This document shows, piece after piece, positions 17,425-24,335 of a DNA stretch of 48,843 nt. The position numbers and the translations under genes were made by a program. The DNA is from CAZCEC01 sp964497615 (GTDB lineage Bacteria; Chloroflexota; Anaerolineae; Anaerolineales; UBA6663), in contig CAZCEC010000049.1 of NCBI GenBank assembly GCA_964497615.1, forward strand, positions 1 to 48,843, given 5' to 3'. How positions within the stretch are numbered: the stretch's first letter is position 1; every line of letters begins with the position of its first letter. Under the pieces are notes generated by a model. It saw nothing but the letters and a program-made list of their open reading frames with translations. It was not told the origin of the DNA and searched no databases.

Positions 17425-18134
17425 CCCACCTCTCCGGCCCCGCCCGCGCCCGGTACGTCCAGTCCATGTTTGGGCGCATCGCCGGCCGCTACGACCTCAT
17501 GAACCGCCTCATGACCGCTGGCCAGGACGTGCGCTGGCGCCGCCTGACCCTCGACCGCGCCGCGCTCCCGCCCGGCGGCCGTCTGCTCGATCTGGGCGCT
17601 GGCACCGGCGACCTCGCCTACGAGGCCCTGCGCCGCGATCCCGCCGTCCGCCCCATCGCCGCCGACTTCACCCTCGAGATGATGCGCGTCGGCCGCCAGC
17701 GCTCCCAGGGCGCCCTCGTCCGCTGGGCCGGCGTGGATGCCCTCCATCTGCCCTTCGAGCCAGATACGTTCGATGGTGTCGTTTCCGGCTACCTCATGCG
17801 CAACGTCGTGGACGTCCGCCGCGCTTGGGCTGAGCAGTTCCGCGTCCTGCGCCCCGGCGGCCGCGTGGCCTGCCTCGACACCACGCCGCCGCCCCGCAAT
17901 CTCCTCCGGCCCTTCATCAACTTTCACCTTCACGTTGTTATCCCCACCCTTGGCCGCCTCATCGCCGGCGCCTCCGACGCCTACACTTACCTCCCCGACT
18001 CCACCGAAGGGTTCCTGGCCGCCGAAGCCCTCGCCGCCCGTATGACCGAGGCCGGCTTTCAAGAAGTAGGCTTCCGCCGTATGATGCTTGGTACCATGGC
18101 CCTCCATTGGGGCACCAAACCACAACTCGCCTGA
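17421..18134 (+). CDS. ubiE: Quinone-ring C-methyltransferase UbiE/MenG
   Basis: A 237-residue class I SAM methyltransferase with the UbiE/MenG signature. FGRIAGRYDLMNRLMT at the N-terminus is diagnostic for the family. It is followed by SAM motif I LLDLGAGTGDLAY, VDALHLPFEPDTFDGVV, and YLMRNVVDVRRAWAEQFRVLRPGG. The enzyme methylates the ring of demethylmenaquinone (or a ubiquinone precursor) as the last step of menaquinone synthesis. The ATG at 17421 overlaps the preceding stop and fits the family N-terminus; the longer open frame upstream is a shadow of the SRPBCC gene. Its presence argues that the whole cluster is devoted to a prenylated quinone. Confidence 0.93.
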   Translation: MTHLSGPARARYVQSMFGRIAGRYDLMNRLMTAGQDVRWRRLTLDRAALPPGGRLLDLGAGTGDLAYEALRRDPAVRPIAADFTLEMMRVGRQRSQGALVRWAGVDALHLPFEPDTFDGVVSGYLMRNVVDVRRAWAEQFRVLRPGGRVACLDTTPPPRNLLRPFINFHLHVVIPTLGRLIAGASDAYTYLPDSTEGFLAAEALAARMTEAGFQEVGFRRMMLGTMALHWGTKPQLA

Positions 18135-18176
18135 ATCTCCCTCACTTCCCTGATTTCCTCTGTTTCCTGGCTTTCT

Positions 18177-18929
18177 GTGGGCACCTGGATTAGCCACCTC
18201 CGCATCGCCGAGAACCTCCTCGGCCAACTCCCCGGCCTCCATCCGGCCGCCTTCGCCTACGGCAGCCTCGCCCCGGACTCCGGCCTCCCCAACCCCGACT
18301 GGAGCACCTTCGACCCGCCCAAGTCCGTCACGCATCTCCTGGACCCCGGCGACGACGAGGGCCGCATCGCCGACCTGATCTTCTATCGCCAATACCTTGC
18401 CGGCCTGCCCGCCGATGGCTCCGCGGCGTATGCCTTCCGCCTCGCCTACTTTTTTCACCTCATCTGCGATAATCTCTGGTGGGTGTGGATCATCCAGCGT
18501 GCCGAGTTGGACTTCGCCCCTCTCATATCTGAGAAGGGCATCGATGCCTGGTGGGAGATGAAGAAGGATTGGTACGGCCTCGACCACAAATACGTGCGCG
18601 ACCATCCCGGTAGCCTCTATTGGACCACCTTGCGTCCCGCGCCCCTGCCTGCTGCCCACCTCCCCTTCCTTCCGGAGCCGGCCCTGCATCATCAGATGCA
18701 ATACATCAAAGAGTTCTACAGCACCCCCGGCGACCGCGTCCTCGACCGTCCCTATCCTTACCTCAACGAGGCCGCCATGTCCCGCTTCGTCCAAGACGCC
18801 ACCGCCGCGCTCCTCAGCATCCACGCCGCCCTCGCCGCCGATCCACCTCCGGCCTCCCCCCGCACCGCGCTCTCTCTTCTGCCTCCTGCCATGCTCGCCC
18901 CATACCCCTCCCCCCTCGGTGATGCATGA
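18177..18929 (+). CDS. Zinc-dependent phospholipase C-like protein
   Basis: A 250-residue protein starting at GTG 18177. It has the pattern of the zinc-dependent phospholipase C family (Zn_dep_PLPC): an early HLRIAENLL helix, FAYGSLAPDSG, a later VTHLLD, and the central YFFHLICDNLWWVW in place of the usual GyxxHxxxD metal-binding helix. There is no signal peptide, so a cytoplasmic hydrolase is expected, although some metal ligands cannot be verified. The last 25 residues are low complexity. Its stop overlaps the ubiX start (ATGA), coupling it to the quinone genes. Function there is unknown; a phosphohydrolase acting on an isoprenoid or lipid phosphate is one possibility. Confidence 0.65.
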   Translation: MGTWISHLRIAENLLGQLPGLHPAAFAYGSLAPDSGLPNPDWSTFDPPKSVTHLLDPGDDEGRIADLIFYRQYLAGLPADGSAAYAFRLAYFFHLICDNLWWVWIIQRAELDFAPLISEKGIDAWWEMKKDWYGLDHKYVRDHPGSLYWTTLRPAPLPAAHLPFLPEPALHHQMQYIKEFYSTPGDRVLDRPYPYLNEAAMSRFVQDATAALLSIHAALAADPPPASPRTALSLLPPAMLAPYPSPLGDA

Positions 18930-19486
18930 CCCGCCTCATCGTCGCCCTCACCGGCGCCTCCGGCGTCATCTACGGCATCCGCGCCCTTGAGCTCCTCCGC
19001 GCCGCCGCCGTCGAAACCCACCTCATCCTCAGCCCCGCCGCCCGGGTCACCATCGCTCAGGAGACTGATTGGAAGGTCAGCGACGTCGAGGCCCTCGCCG
19101 CCGTCCGCCACGATCATCGCAACATCGGCGCCAGCATCGCCTCCGGCTCTTTCAAGACCGCCGGCATGCTCATCGCCCCATGCTCCATTAAGACCCTTTC
19201 TGCCGTCGCTCATTCGTATTCCAGCGACCTCACCGCCCGCGCCGCCGATGTCTGCCTCAAGGAAGGCCGCCCCGTCCTGCTCATGGTCCGCGAGACTCCC
19301 CTGCACGCCGGCCACCTCAAGCTCATGCTCGCCGCCGCCCAGGCCGGCGCCATCCTCTTCCCGCCCGTGCCCGCCTTCTACGGCCGCCCGGCCAGCCTCG
19401 ATGCCGTCGTCACCGCCACCGTTGGCCGCGCCCTCGCCCGCCTCGGCCTCGATAACGACGCCTTCCACGAATGGCAAGGCATGTGA
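18926..19486 (+). CDS. ubiX: Flavin prenyltransferase UbiX (MqnM-like)
   Basis: A 186-residue flavoprotein prenyltransferase that attaches a dimethylallyl group to FMN, giving the prenyl-FMN cofactor needed by UbiD. Family features are LIVALTGASGVIYGIRAL at the N-terminus (FMN binding), ASIASGSFKTAGMLIAPCSIKTL in the middle and LLMVRETPLHAGHLKLM towards the C-terminus, including the conserved Arg-Glu. The length is normal. The ATG overlaps the stop of the preceding gene. It is the expected partner of the ubiD at 9762; in futalosine-type menaquinone synthesis these correspond to MqnM and MqnL. Confidence 0.95.
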   Translation: MTRLIVALTGASGVIYGIRALELLRAAAVETHLILSPAARVTIAQETDWKVSDVEALAAVRHDHRNIGASIASGSFKTAGMLIAPCSIKTLSAVAHSYSSDLTARAADVCLKEGRPVLLMVRETPLHAGHLKLMLAAAQAGAILFPPVPAFYGRPASLDAVVTATVGRALARLGLDNDAFHEWQGM

Positions 19487-19487
19487 A

Positions 19488-19542
19488 ACGTGTGTAGGTG
19501 GAAGACGTGGAAGTCATTTACACACCTTCCACTTACACACGT
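19488..19542. repeat. Inverted repeat after ubiX
   Basis: Arms 19488-19504 (ACGTGTGTAGGTGGAAG) and 19526-19542 are complementary with a single G-T wobble and a 21-base loop. The element begins 1 base after the ubiX stop codon and ends 12 bases before the next ATG. The GTGTGTAGGTG core is shared with the hairpin at 11248-11301, suggesting a repeat family. There is no T-tract, so it is not a classical terminator. Confidence 0.75.
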
Positions 19543-19554
19543 CCTGGACTTCCA

Positions 19555-20004
19555 ATGACCACTGAACACGCCTCCCTCCTCACCTTCCTCCACGCCCACT
19601 CTACCCTCTCCCTCGCCACTCGCGGGCCTGATGGACAGCCTCAGGCCGCCAATCTCTTCTTCGCCGCCGATGACTCCCTGCGCCTCTACTGGGTCTCTGG
19701 CGACAGCAGCCGCCACAGTCGCAACCTGGGCCGCGACCCGCGCGCCGCCGTCACCGTGCATGCCCACACTTGGAACTGGGGTGAGATTGTTGGAATTCAG
19801 ATGGAAGGGACCGTGGGGATTGTGCCGCCGGGCCAAGCCTGGCAGGCGGTTTGGGAGCTTTATCGGGCCAAATTCTCGTTTGTGGACGAGTTTCAGGCCG
19901 AGATTTCCCGCTCAAACTTTTATGTCTTCACACCGCGCTGGGCCCGTTTGGTCAATAATTCCCTGGGATTCGGACACAAAGACGAGTTTGAATTTTCGGA
20001 CTAG
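19555..20004 (+). CDS. PPOX-class (pyridoxamine oxidase-like) flavin protein
   Basis: A 149-residue split-barrel protein of the pyridoxamine 5'-phosphate oxidase-like superfamily, with the typical start (LLTFLHAHSTLSLATRGPDGQPQAANLFFAA) and SGDSSRHSRNLGRDPRAAVTV. Members bind FMN, F420 or haem and act as oxidoreductases. The ATG at 19555 is chosen over upstream in-frame codons because those lie inside the hairpin repeat. The second half of the gene (from about 19780) is markedly richer in A/T and uses G- and T-ending codons, unlike the C-ending first half. Whether it belongs to the quinone operon is uncertain. Confidence 0.85.
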   Translation: MTTEHASLLTFLHAHSTLSLATRGPDGQPQAANLFFAADDSLRLYWVSGDSSRHSRNLGRDPRAAVTVHAHTWNWGEIVGIQMEGTVGIVPPGQAWQAVWELYRAKFSFVDEFQAEISRSNFYVFTPRWARLVNNSLGFGHKDEFEFSD

Positions 20005-20024
20005 CTTTTACCAAATTTTAACCT

Positions 20025-20079
20025 TATAATAGTGGCGCTCAGGCGTCAATCTATTCGTCCGACATACATTCTCGAAAGG
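20025..20079 (+). promoter_or_regulatory. Promoter -10 and ribosome-binding site of the Flp pilin gene
   Basis: A perfect TATAAT at 20025-20030 lies in a locally A/T-rich stretch 57 bases before the pilin ATG. No good -35 hexamer is found at 16-18 bases. The Shine-Dalgarno AAAGGA lies at 20074-20079, 8 bases from the start codon. The strong elements suggest independent, probably high-level expression. Confidence 0.55.
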
Positions 20080-20087
20080 AATTACCT

Positions 20088-20234
20088 ATGTTTCCTATCC
20101 CAAGCGAAAAGGGCCAGGGCCTTGTCGAGTATGCCCTGATCCTGGTTCTGGTCGCCATCGTCGTGATCGTGATCCTGGCGCTCCTCGGCCCCGCCATCGG
20201 CGACGTCTTCAGCAACATCATCAACCTGATCTGA
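20088..20234 (+). CDS. Flp/Fap-type (type IVb) pilin
   Basis: A 48-residue protein, MFPIPSEKGQGLVEYALILV continuing into one hydrophobic helix and ending DVFSNIINLI. A short charged leader ending in Gly9, then QGLVEYAL with Glu at position +5 of the mature protein and a single membrane helix, are the hallmarks of class IVb prepilins processed by a TadV/PilD-type peptidase. The gene has its own -10 box, a ribosome-binding site 8 bases upstream and a rho-independent terminator downstream, so it is monocistronic. No tad/cpa assembly genes are in the window. Such lone pilin genes often pair with a tad locus elsewhere in the genome. Confidence 0.92.
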   Translation: MFPIPSEKGQGLVEYALILVLVAIVVIVILALLGPAIGDVFSNIINLI

Positions 20235-20279
20235 CCCCGCCCGGCACGTCCAGTAACGCACCACCGCCTGAGCAGCAAG

Positions 20280-20306
20280 CGGCCTCCCACCCGGAGGCCG
20301 TTTGTG
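20280..20306 (+). terminator. Rho-independent terminator of the pilin gene
   Basis: An 8-bp perfect stem CGGCCTCC (20280-20287) / GGAGGCCG (20293-20300), loop CACCC, followed by TTTGTGTT. It sits between the pilin gene and the stop codon of the convergent metallophosphoesterase gene. Confidence 0.85.
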
Positions 20307-20308
20307 TT

Positions 20309-21469
20309 CTACGGCCCTCCAATCTCCCACAAGCAGATTTCCGGCGGGCACAGGAAGCGCACCCGCGGCGCGCCTTTGCCCTCCATTCCAATTCCCCGGA
20401 TGGCGTACAGGGTCATGTCGCCTTCGCGCAACCGTCCCGCCTCGTACCGCTTGCCATATAGCGAACCCGCGAACAGCGCCCCAAACCCCGGCACGCGTAC
20501 CTGCCCGCCGTGCGTGTGCCCCGAAAGCTGCAGATCCACGCCCGCCTCCGCCGCCTCTGGCGCCAGGTCCGGCGTGTGATACAGCAGAATCGTCAGCGCC
20601 GCCGCCTGCCCACGGCGCGCCTTCGCCAGCACTTCGTCGAGCTTTGGCCCATCCACAAACGGCTTGTGCGTGCACGTCACCCCGGCCAGGTGGATGACCT
20701 GTCCCTCGTGCTCCACCGCCGCCGCCTCATCCCGCAGCCACCGGATGTTCTCCAGCCCTTCCAGCAGTTGCGGCACCACTTCCGGCAGGTCCACGGCTGG
20801 GCTGCCGCTCACGGCAAACACGCCTAGCGGCGCGCCGAGCTCCTTCAGGAAGTTCCGCGCCACCGCCCATGCCCGCCGGTCTTTCAGATACGACAGATTG
20901 AGAAAGTCCCCCGAGAATACAATCACATCCGCCGCGCTCGCCCGCACGTGCGCCAGCGTCTGCCGTTCCCGCTCCGTCTCGCCGATCTCCGCGTGTAGGT
21001 CGCCCAGGTGTAATAACCGCAGCGGCCGCCCCGGCGTTAGCTTGTCGGTTCTCAGTGTCTGCCGCGTCAGCCCCACCCGGTGCGGCTCAACCCAGAACCC
21101 GTAGATCACCAGCGCCGTGCCCAGCGCCTGCGCCGCCAGCATCCACGGCAGCGGGAACAGCACTGGCGGCAGTCGCAGCGCCGCCAGCACCAGGGTGGGG
21201 GGCCGCGCTGGTCCAAACGACTTCCCCAGCCGGGGCAGTGCCGCCAATAGCGCCCAGTCACCCAGGTAGAACGCCCACAGCGCCGCCCACGCCAGCCACT
21301 CGCTCCGCACCATCACCGCCGCCGCCGCCATCACCGCCAGCAGCGCCCCGAACACCGGCCCCGGCAGCGCTTCCACCACATCCGCGGCCCGCAACACCAG
21401 GTCAAATGGATTGCCGTGCGTCCCCGGAAAGTGCCTTACATGCGAGAAGTCCCGCTTGCGTATAGCCAT
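20309..21469 (-). CDS. Membrane metallophosphoesterase (YkuE/YaeI-like) lacking the GNH motif
   Basis: A 386-residue protein with three or four N-terminal membrane helices (residues 35-125) and a calcineurin-like phosphoesterase domain facing one side of the membrane. Metal-site motifs visible are LGDLH (Asp157, His159), SGD (Asp188), YHTPD (His298) and GHTHGGQ (His318, His320). The expected GNH(D/E) motif after strand 3, which supplies a bridging asparagine and the catalytic histidine, reads SGSPAVD (Gly222-Ser223-Pro224). Either this member uses altered metal chemistry or it is inactive. Family relatives cleave lipid-linked pyrophosphates such as UDP-diacylglucosamine. The gene is convergent with the pilin gene and divergent from the EamA transporter. 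Confidence 0.9.
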   Translation of the reverse strand: MAIRKRDFSHVRHFPGTHGNPFDLVLRAADVVEALPGPVFGALLAVMAAAAVMVRSEWLAWAALWAFYLGDWALLAALPRLGKSFGPARPPTLVLAALRLPPVLFPLPWMLAAQALGTALVIYGFWVEPHRVGLTRQTLRTDKLTPGRPLRLLHLGDLHAEIGETERERQTLAHVRASAADVIVFSGDFLNLSYLKDRRAWAVARNFLKELGAPLGVFAVSGSPAVDLPEVVPQLLEGLENIRWLRDEAAAVEHEGQVIHLAGVTCTHKPFVDGPKLDEVLAKARRGQAAALTILLYHTPDLAPEAAEAGVDLQLSGHTHGGQVRVPGFGALFAGSLYGKRYEAGRLREGDMTLYAIRGIGMEGKGAPRVRFLCPPEICLWEIGGP

Positions 21470-21672
21470 CCCGCCATCCTACCACACCCAGTCACATGCT
21501 ATACTCGCCCGCCACATCCAATTGCTTATACTCGCGTTCTGCACTCGGCCAATCCAGCTTCCATCATCCCGCCCTTCAAGGCGCGCTTCTCGCCTTGGTT
21601 CATCTGATTTCATCCCGGCCGTTCCATCCGCTCCATCCGTTGACGATTCCTGCTCGTGCCCCCAACCCCTCC

Positions 21673-22563
21673 ATGCCCCGCAACCCTGGCCTGCTCTTCG
21701 TCACCCTCGCCGCCGCCACCTGGGGCACCATCGGCGTCGCCGTGGACCTGCTTTACCGCGTGGACCCTACCGATCCCCTCTCGGTCGGTTTCTGGCGTCT
21801 GTCCCTCTCCGCCCCCGTCCTCCTGATCTTCAGCCGTCTCTACGCGGGGCCCGGTTTCTGGCGCGTCCACCGCCGCGACCTGCCCCCGCTCCTGCTCATG
21901 GGCCTCGCCTTCGCCGCCTATCAAGTCTGCTACTTCGCCGCTATCCCCCGCATTGGTGTGGCCGCCGCCGTGCTGGTCAACATTTGCAGCGCTCCCCTTT
22001 TTGTGGCCTTGCTCTCTGGCCTATTCCTCGGGGAAAAGCTCACCCCCGTCATCGCCCTGGCCCTCGCGGCCGCCGTCACCGGCGCGGTGCTCCTCGTCGG
22101 CGGCTCGCCGGAGGCCTCAGGCGCCGCCCAATTGCTCACCGGCGCGCTCCTGGCTCTTGGCGCGGGCCTGGCCTACAGCCTCGTCGCCCTCACCGGCCGT
22201 GTCGTCGCCCCGCGCTACCACCCCGTTCAGCCCGTCGCCCTGGCCTTCAGCCTCAGCGCCCTCCTCCTGCTGCCCCTCGTCCTCGTCCGCGGCCTCGACG
22301 TTTCCTACCCCGCCGCCGGCTGGGGCCTCCTCGTCTACCTCGGCCTAGTTCCCACCGCCCTCGGCTATGGCCTCTACCTCCGTGGCCTCCGCACCACCAC
22401 TGCCACCGTCTCCGCCATCTTCGCCCTCCTCGAACCCCTCATCTCCACCCTCCTCGCCGTCACCCTCCTCGGCGAGCGCCTCTCCCCCACCGGTGCTCTC
22501 GGCGCCGCCCTCCTCCTGGGCAGTGTTCTCTTCCTCTACTTCCGCTCCAGCCCAAGAAGCTAA
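21673..22563 (+). CDS. EamA/DMT-family transporter
   Basis: A 296-residue membrane protein with ten predicted helices in two repeated EamA halves. The N-terminal half opens LLFVTLAAATWGTIGVAVD. The second half ends with GLRTTTATVSAIFALLEPLISTLLAVTLLGERL, the conserved GER-type end of the family. Members export amino acids or other small metabolites; the substrate is unknown. The frame continues upstream to 21496, but ATG 21673 starts at the first helix and the upstream part is a low-complexity intergenic stretch. TATACT words at 21500 and 21527 may be -10 boxes. Confidence 0.9.
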   Translation: MPRNPGLLFVTLAAATWGTIGVAVDLLYRVDPTDPLSVGFWRLSLSAPVLLIFSRLYAGPGFWRVHRRDLPPLLLMGLAFAAYQVCYFAAIPRIGVAAAVLVNICSAPLFVALLSGLFLGEKLTPVIALALAAAVTGAVLLVGGSPEASGAAQLLTGALLALGAGLAYSLVALTGRVVAPRYHPVQPVALAFSLSALLLLPLVLVRGLDVSYPAAGWGLLVYLGLVPTALGYGLYLRGLRTTTATVSAIFALLEPLISTLLAVTLLGERLSPTGALGAALLLGSVLFLYFRSSPRS

Positions 22564-22580
22564 TCGAACCACTAAACGAA

Positions 22581-22625
22581 ACGGGGGCGGTTGGGCTGAG
22601 TGTCACTCAGTCCAACCGCCCCCGT
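22581..22625. terminator. Bidirectional hairpin terminator between EamA and MoaD-like genes
   Basis: Arms 22581-22600 and 22606-22625 pair over 20 bp with one G-T wobble and a 5-base loop (stem begins ACGGGGGCGGTTGGGCTGAG). Genes on both sides converge here. On the minus strand the stem is followed by TTCGTTTAG, so it fits an intrinsic terminator for the BNR/MoaD operon better than for EamA. Confidence 0.85.
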
Positions 22626-22668
22626 CGTCCATCTGACTTACACGCGTTCCCCTTACATACGTTCTTAC

Positions 22669-22965
22669 CTATCCCCCCGCCATCGCCCCTACCACCCTCA
22701 GCGGCTCCGTCCCCGCGATCACCGGGTCGGGCAGGGGGGTCTCCAGCGCCTCGTGCGATAGGTCCAGCCCGCAGGCAAAGAACCGGATGAAGTCGCGGCG
22801 CTTCTTCGTCTTGCCGTCGCGGATCGTCCCGCGCAGCACCGGGTAGTTGTCCTCCAGTGCATCCAGCACAGCCCCCAGCGTCGCCGGTCCCTCCACCGCC
22901 ACTTCCACCTCCTTGCCCACTTGGGCCAGGTTGCGCAGGTGATAGGGGATCACTACCCGAATCAT
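22669..22965 (-). CDS. MoaD/ThiS-like ubiquitin-fold sulfur carrier
   Basis: A 98-residue protein with the beta-grasp pattern of MoaD/ThiS: MIRVVIPYHLRNLA, VEVAVEGPATLGAVLDALEDNYP, and a C-terminal LRVVGAMAGG. The terminal Gly-Gly is the residue pair adenylated and thiocarboxylated in sulfur carriers, so the protein is probably competent for activation by an E1-like enzyme. No moaE, moeB or thiF is nearby. Instead the ATG overlaps the stop of a BNR-repeat beta-propeller gene, implying co-translation of the two. The precise role (molybdopterin, other sulfur transfer or protein modification) is unknown. A much longer open frame upstream is a shadow of the BNR gene. Confidence 0.88.
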   Translation of the reverse strand: MIRVVIPYHLRNLAQVGKEVEVAVEGPATLGAVLDALEDNYPVLRGTIRDGKTKKRRDFIRFFACGLDLSHEALETPLPDPVIAGTEPLRVVGAMAGG

Positions 22966-24098
22966 GGCAGGACCTGCACCTCCACCGACAGCACCGCCGG
23001 CAGGTCGCGCACGATCGGCTCCCAATGATCGCCCGCATCGGACGAAGCATATACCTGCCCGCCCGTCGTCCCAAAATAGATGCCGCACGGGTCCAGTGTG
23101 TCCACCGTCATCGCGCTGCGCAGGACGTTCACATAGCAGTCGCTTTGTGGCAGCCCCTTGGTCAGTGCCTCCCACTCGTTGCCCCCCTGCCGGCTGCGAT
23201 ACACCCGCAACTTGCCGTCCGGCGGGAAGTGCTCGGAGTCGCTCTTGATCGGCACCACATACACCGTCTCCGGCTCGTGCGCGTGCACCGCGATCGGAAA
23301 GCCAAAGTCGCTCGGTAGGTTGCCGCTGACTTCCGACCACTCCTCGCCCCCGTTATCCGTCCGCATCACGTCCCAGTGCTTCTGCATGAACAGCACGTCC
23401 GGGCGCGTCGGGTGCATCGCCAGGTTGTGCACGCAGTGCCCCACCTCCGCCTCTGGGTCGGGCAGCTCAAAGTTGGACTTCAAGCCCTTGTTGATCGGCC
23501 GCCACGTCTGGCCGCCATCGTCGGTGCGAAACGCCCCCGCCGCCGAGATCGCGACGTACAACCGCTCCGGCTTGCCCGGCACTTGCAGGATGGTGTGCAG
23601 GCACATCCCCCCCGCGCCCGGCGACCACAACGGCCCCTTTGCCTCGCGCAGCCCCGGCAGTTCGTGCCACGTATCCCCGGCGTCGGTGCTCTTGAATAGC
23701 GCCGCGTCTTCCACGCCCGCGTACACCGTGTCCGGCTCCGTCAGCGACGGCTCCAAATACCACACCCGCTTGAACTCCCACGGGTGCTGCGACCCGTCGT
23801 ACCATTGATGCGTGCCCGGATTGCCGTCGTACTCGAACCGGTTGCCTGCGCCCTCGCGCTTGTCGCTGATGGCCTCCCACGTCTGGCCCCCGTCGTTTGA
23901 GCGCTGGACGACCTGCCCAAACCAGCCCGACGACTGCGACGCATACAGCCGGTTCGGGTCTGCCGTCGATCCCTTTAAATGGTAGATCTCCCACCCGGCA
24001 AAGTGCGGCCCGCTGATATCCCACTTGTCTCGCTTGCCATCCGCCGTCAAAATGAACGCGCCCTTTCGTGTGCCAACCAGTACCCGCACTTTGCTCAT
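22962..24098 (-). CDS. BNR/sialidase-like beta-propeller protein
   Basis: A 378-residue protein with repeated Asp-box-type motifs (SNDGGQTWEAI, STDAGDTWHEL, TDDGGQTWRPI, TDNGGEEWSEV, SRQGGNEWEAL, SSDAGDHWEPI), six in all, building a sialidase-like beta-propeller. It lacks a signal peptide (MSKVRVLVGTRKGAFIL), so it seems cytoplasmic, unlike secreted sialidases, and the arginine triad of true sialidases is not evident. A consensus promoter and AAGGAG ribosome-binding site lie upstream. The downstream MoaD-like gene overlaps it by 4 bases. The pairing suggests the propeller is a scaffold or target for the Gly-Gly protein, which is inference. Confidence 0.9.
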   Translation of the reverse strand: MSKVRVLVGTRKGAFILTADGKRDKWDISGPHFAGWEIYHLKGSTADPNRLYASQSSGWFGQVVQRSNDGGQTWEAISDKREGAGNRFEYDGNPGTHQWYDGSQHPWEFKRVWYLEPSLTEPDTVYAGVEDAALFKSTDAGDTWHELPGLREAKGPLWSPGAGGMCLHTILQVPGKPERLYVAISAAGAFRTDDGGQTWRPINKGLKSNFELPDPEAEVGHCVHNLAMHPTRPDVLFMQKHWDVMRTDNGGEEWSEVSGNLPSDFGFPIAVHAHEPETVYVVPIKSDSEHFPPDGKLRVYRSRQGGNEWEALTKGLPQSDCYVNVLRSAMTVDTLDPCGIYFGTTGGQVYASSDAGDHWEPIVRDLPAVLSVEVQVLP

Positions 24099-24142
24099 TG
24101 CTGCCTCTCCTTAATTGCCAAAGTGGACCTATTTTACCAAGT

Positions 24143-24171
24143 AAGATAGAACATAAATTCTAGATTGTCAA
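24143..24171 (-). promoter_or_regulatory. Sigma-70-type promoter of the BNR/MoaD operon
   Basis: On the minus strand, TTGACA (24171-24166) and TATCTT (24148-24143) are separated by 17 bases, 45 bases before the BNR start codon. The region is clearly A/T-richer than its surroundings. The Shine-Dalgarno AAGGAG is at 24112-24107. Confidence 0.75.
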
Positions 24172-24286
24172 GCATGACCTTTGGCGTTGCCCCCATGACT
24201 AATCACACCTGATTTCCTCGCTCCGTTCAGCTACACTTGCCACAGCGACTCGGGGATCGGCCCCCGCGCACGGCCTCGCGGCGGCA

Positions 24287-24315
24287 TTGACATTTGCCGC
24301 GATCGCCGCTATCGT
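24287..24315 (+). promoter_or_regulatory. Promoter of the cobalamin operon
   Basis: A perfect TTGACA at 24287-24292 and TATCGT at 24310-24315 with a 17-base spacer. The predicted transcript begins about 10-15 bases before the riboswitch. Confidence 0.7.
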
Positions 24316-24335
24316 ATGTCTCTCAACCGCATAGC

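Noticed and set aside
22962..24098. A true secreted sialidase
   Set aside because: Asp boxes are present but there is no signal peptide, no clear arginine triad and no glycan-use genes nearby.
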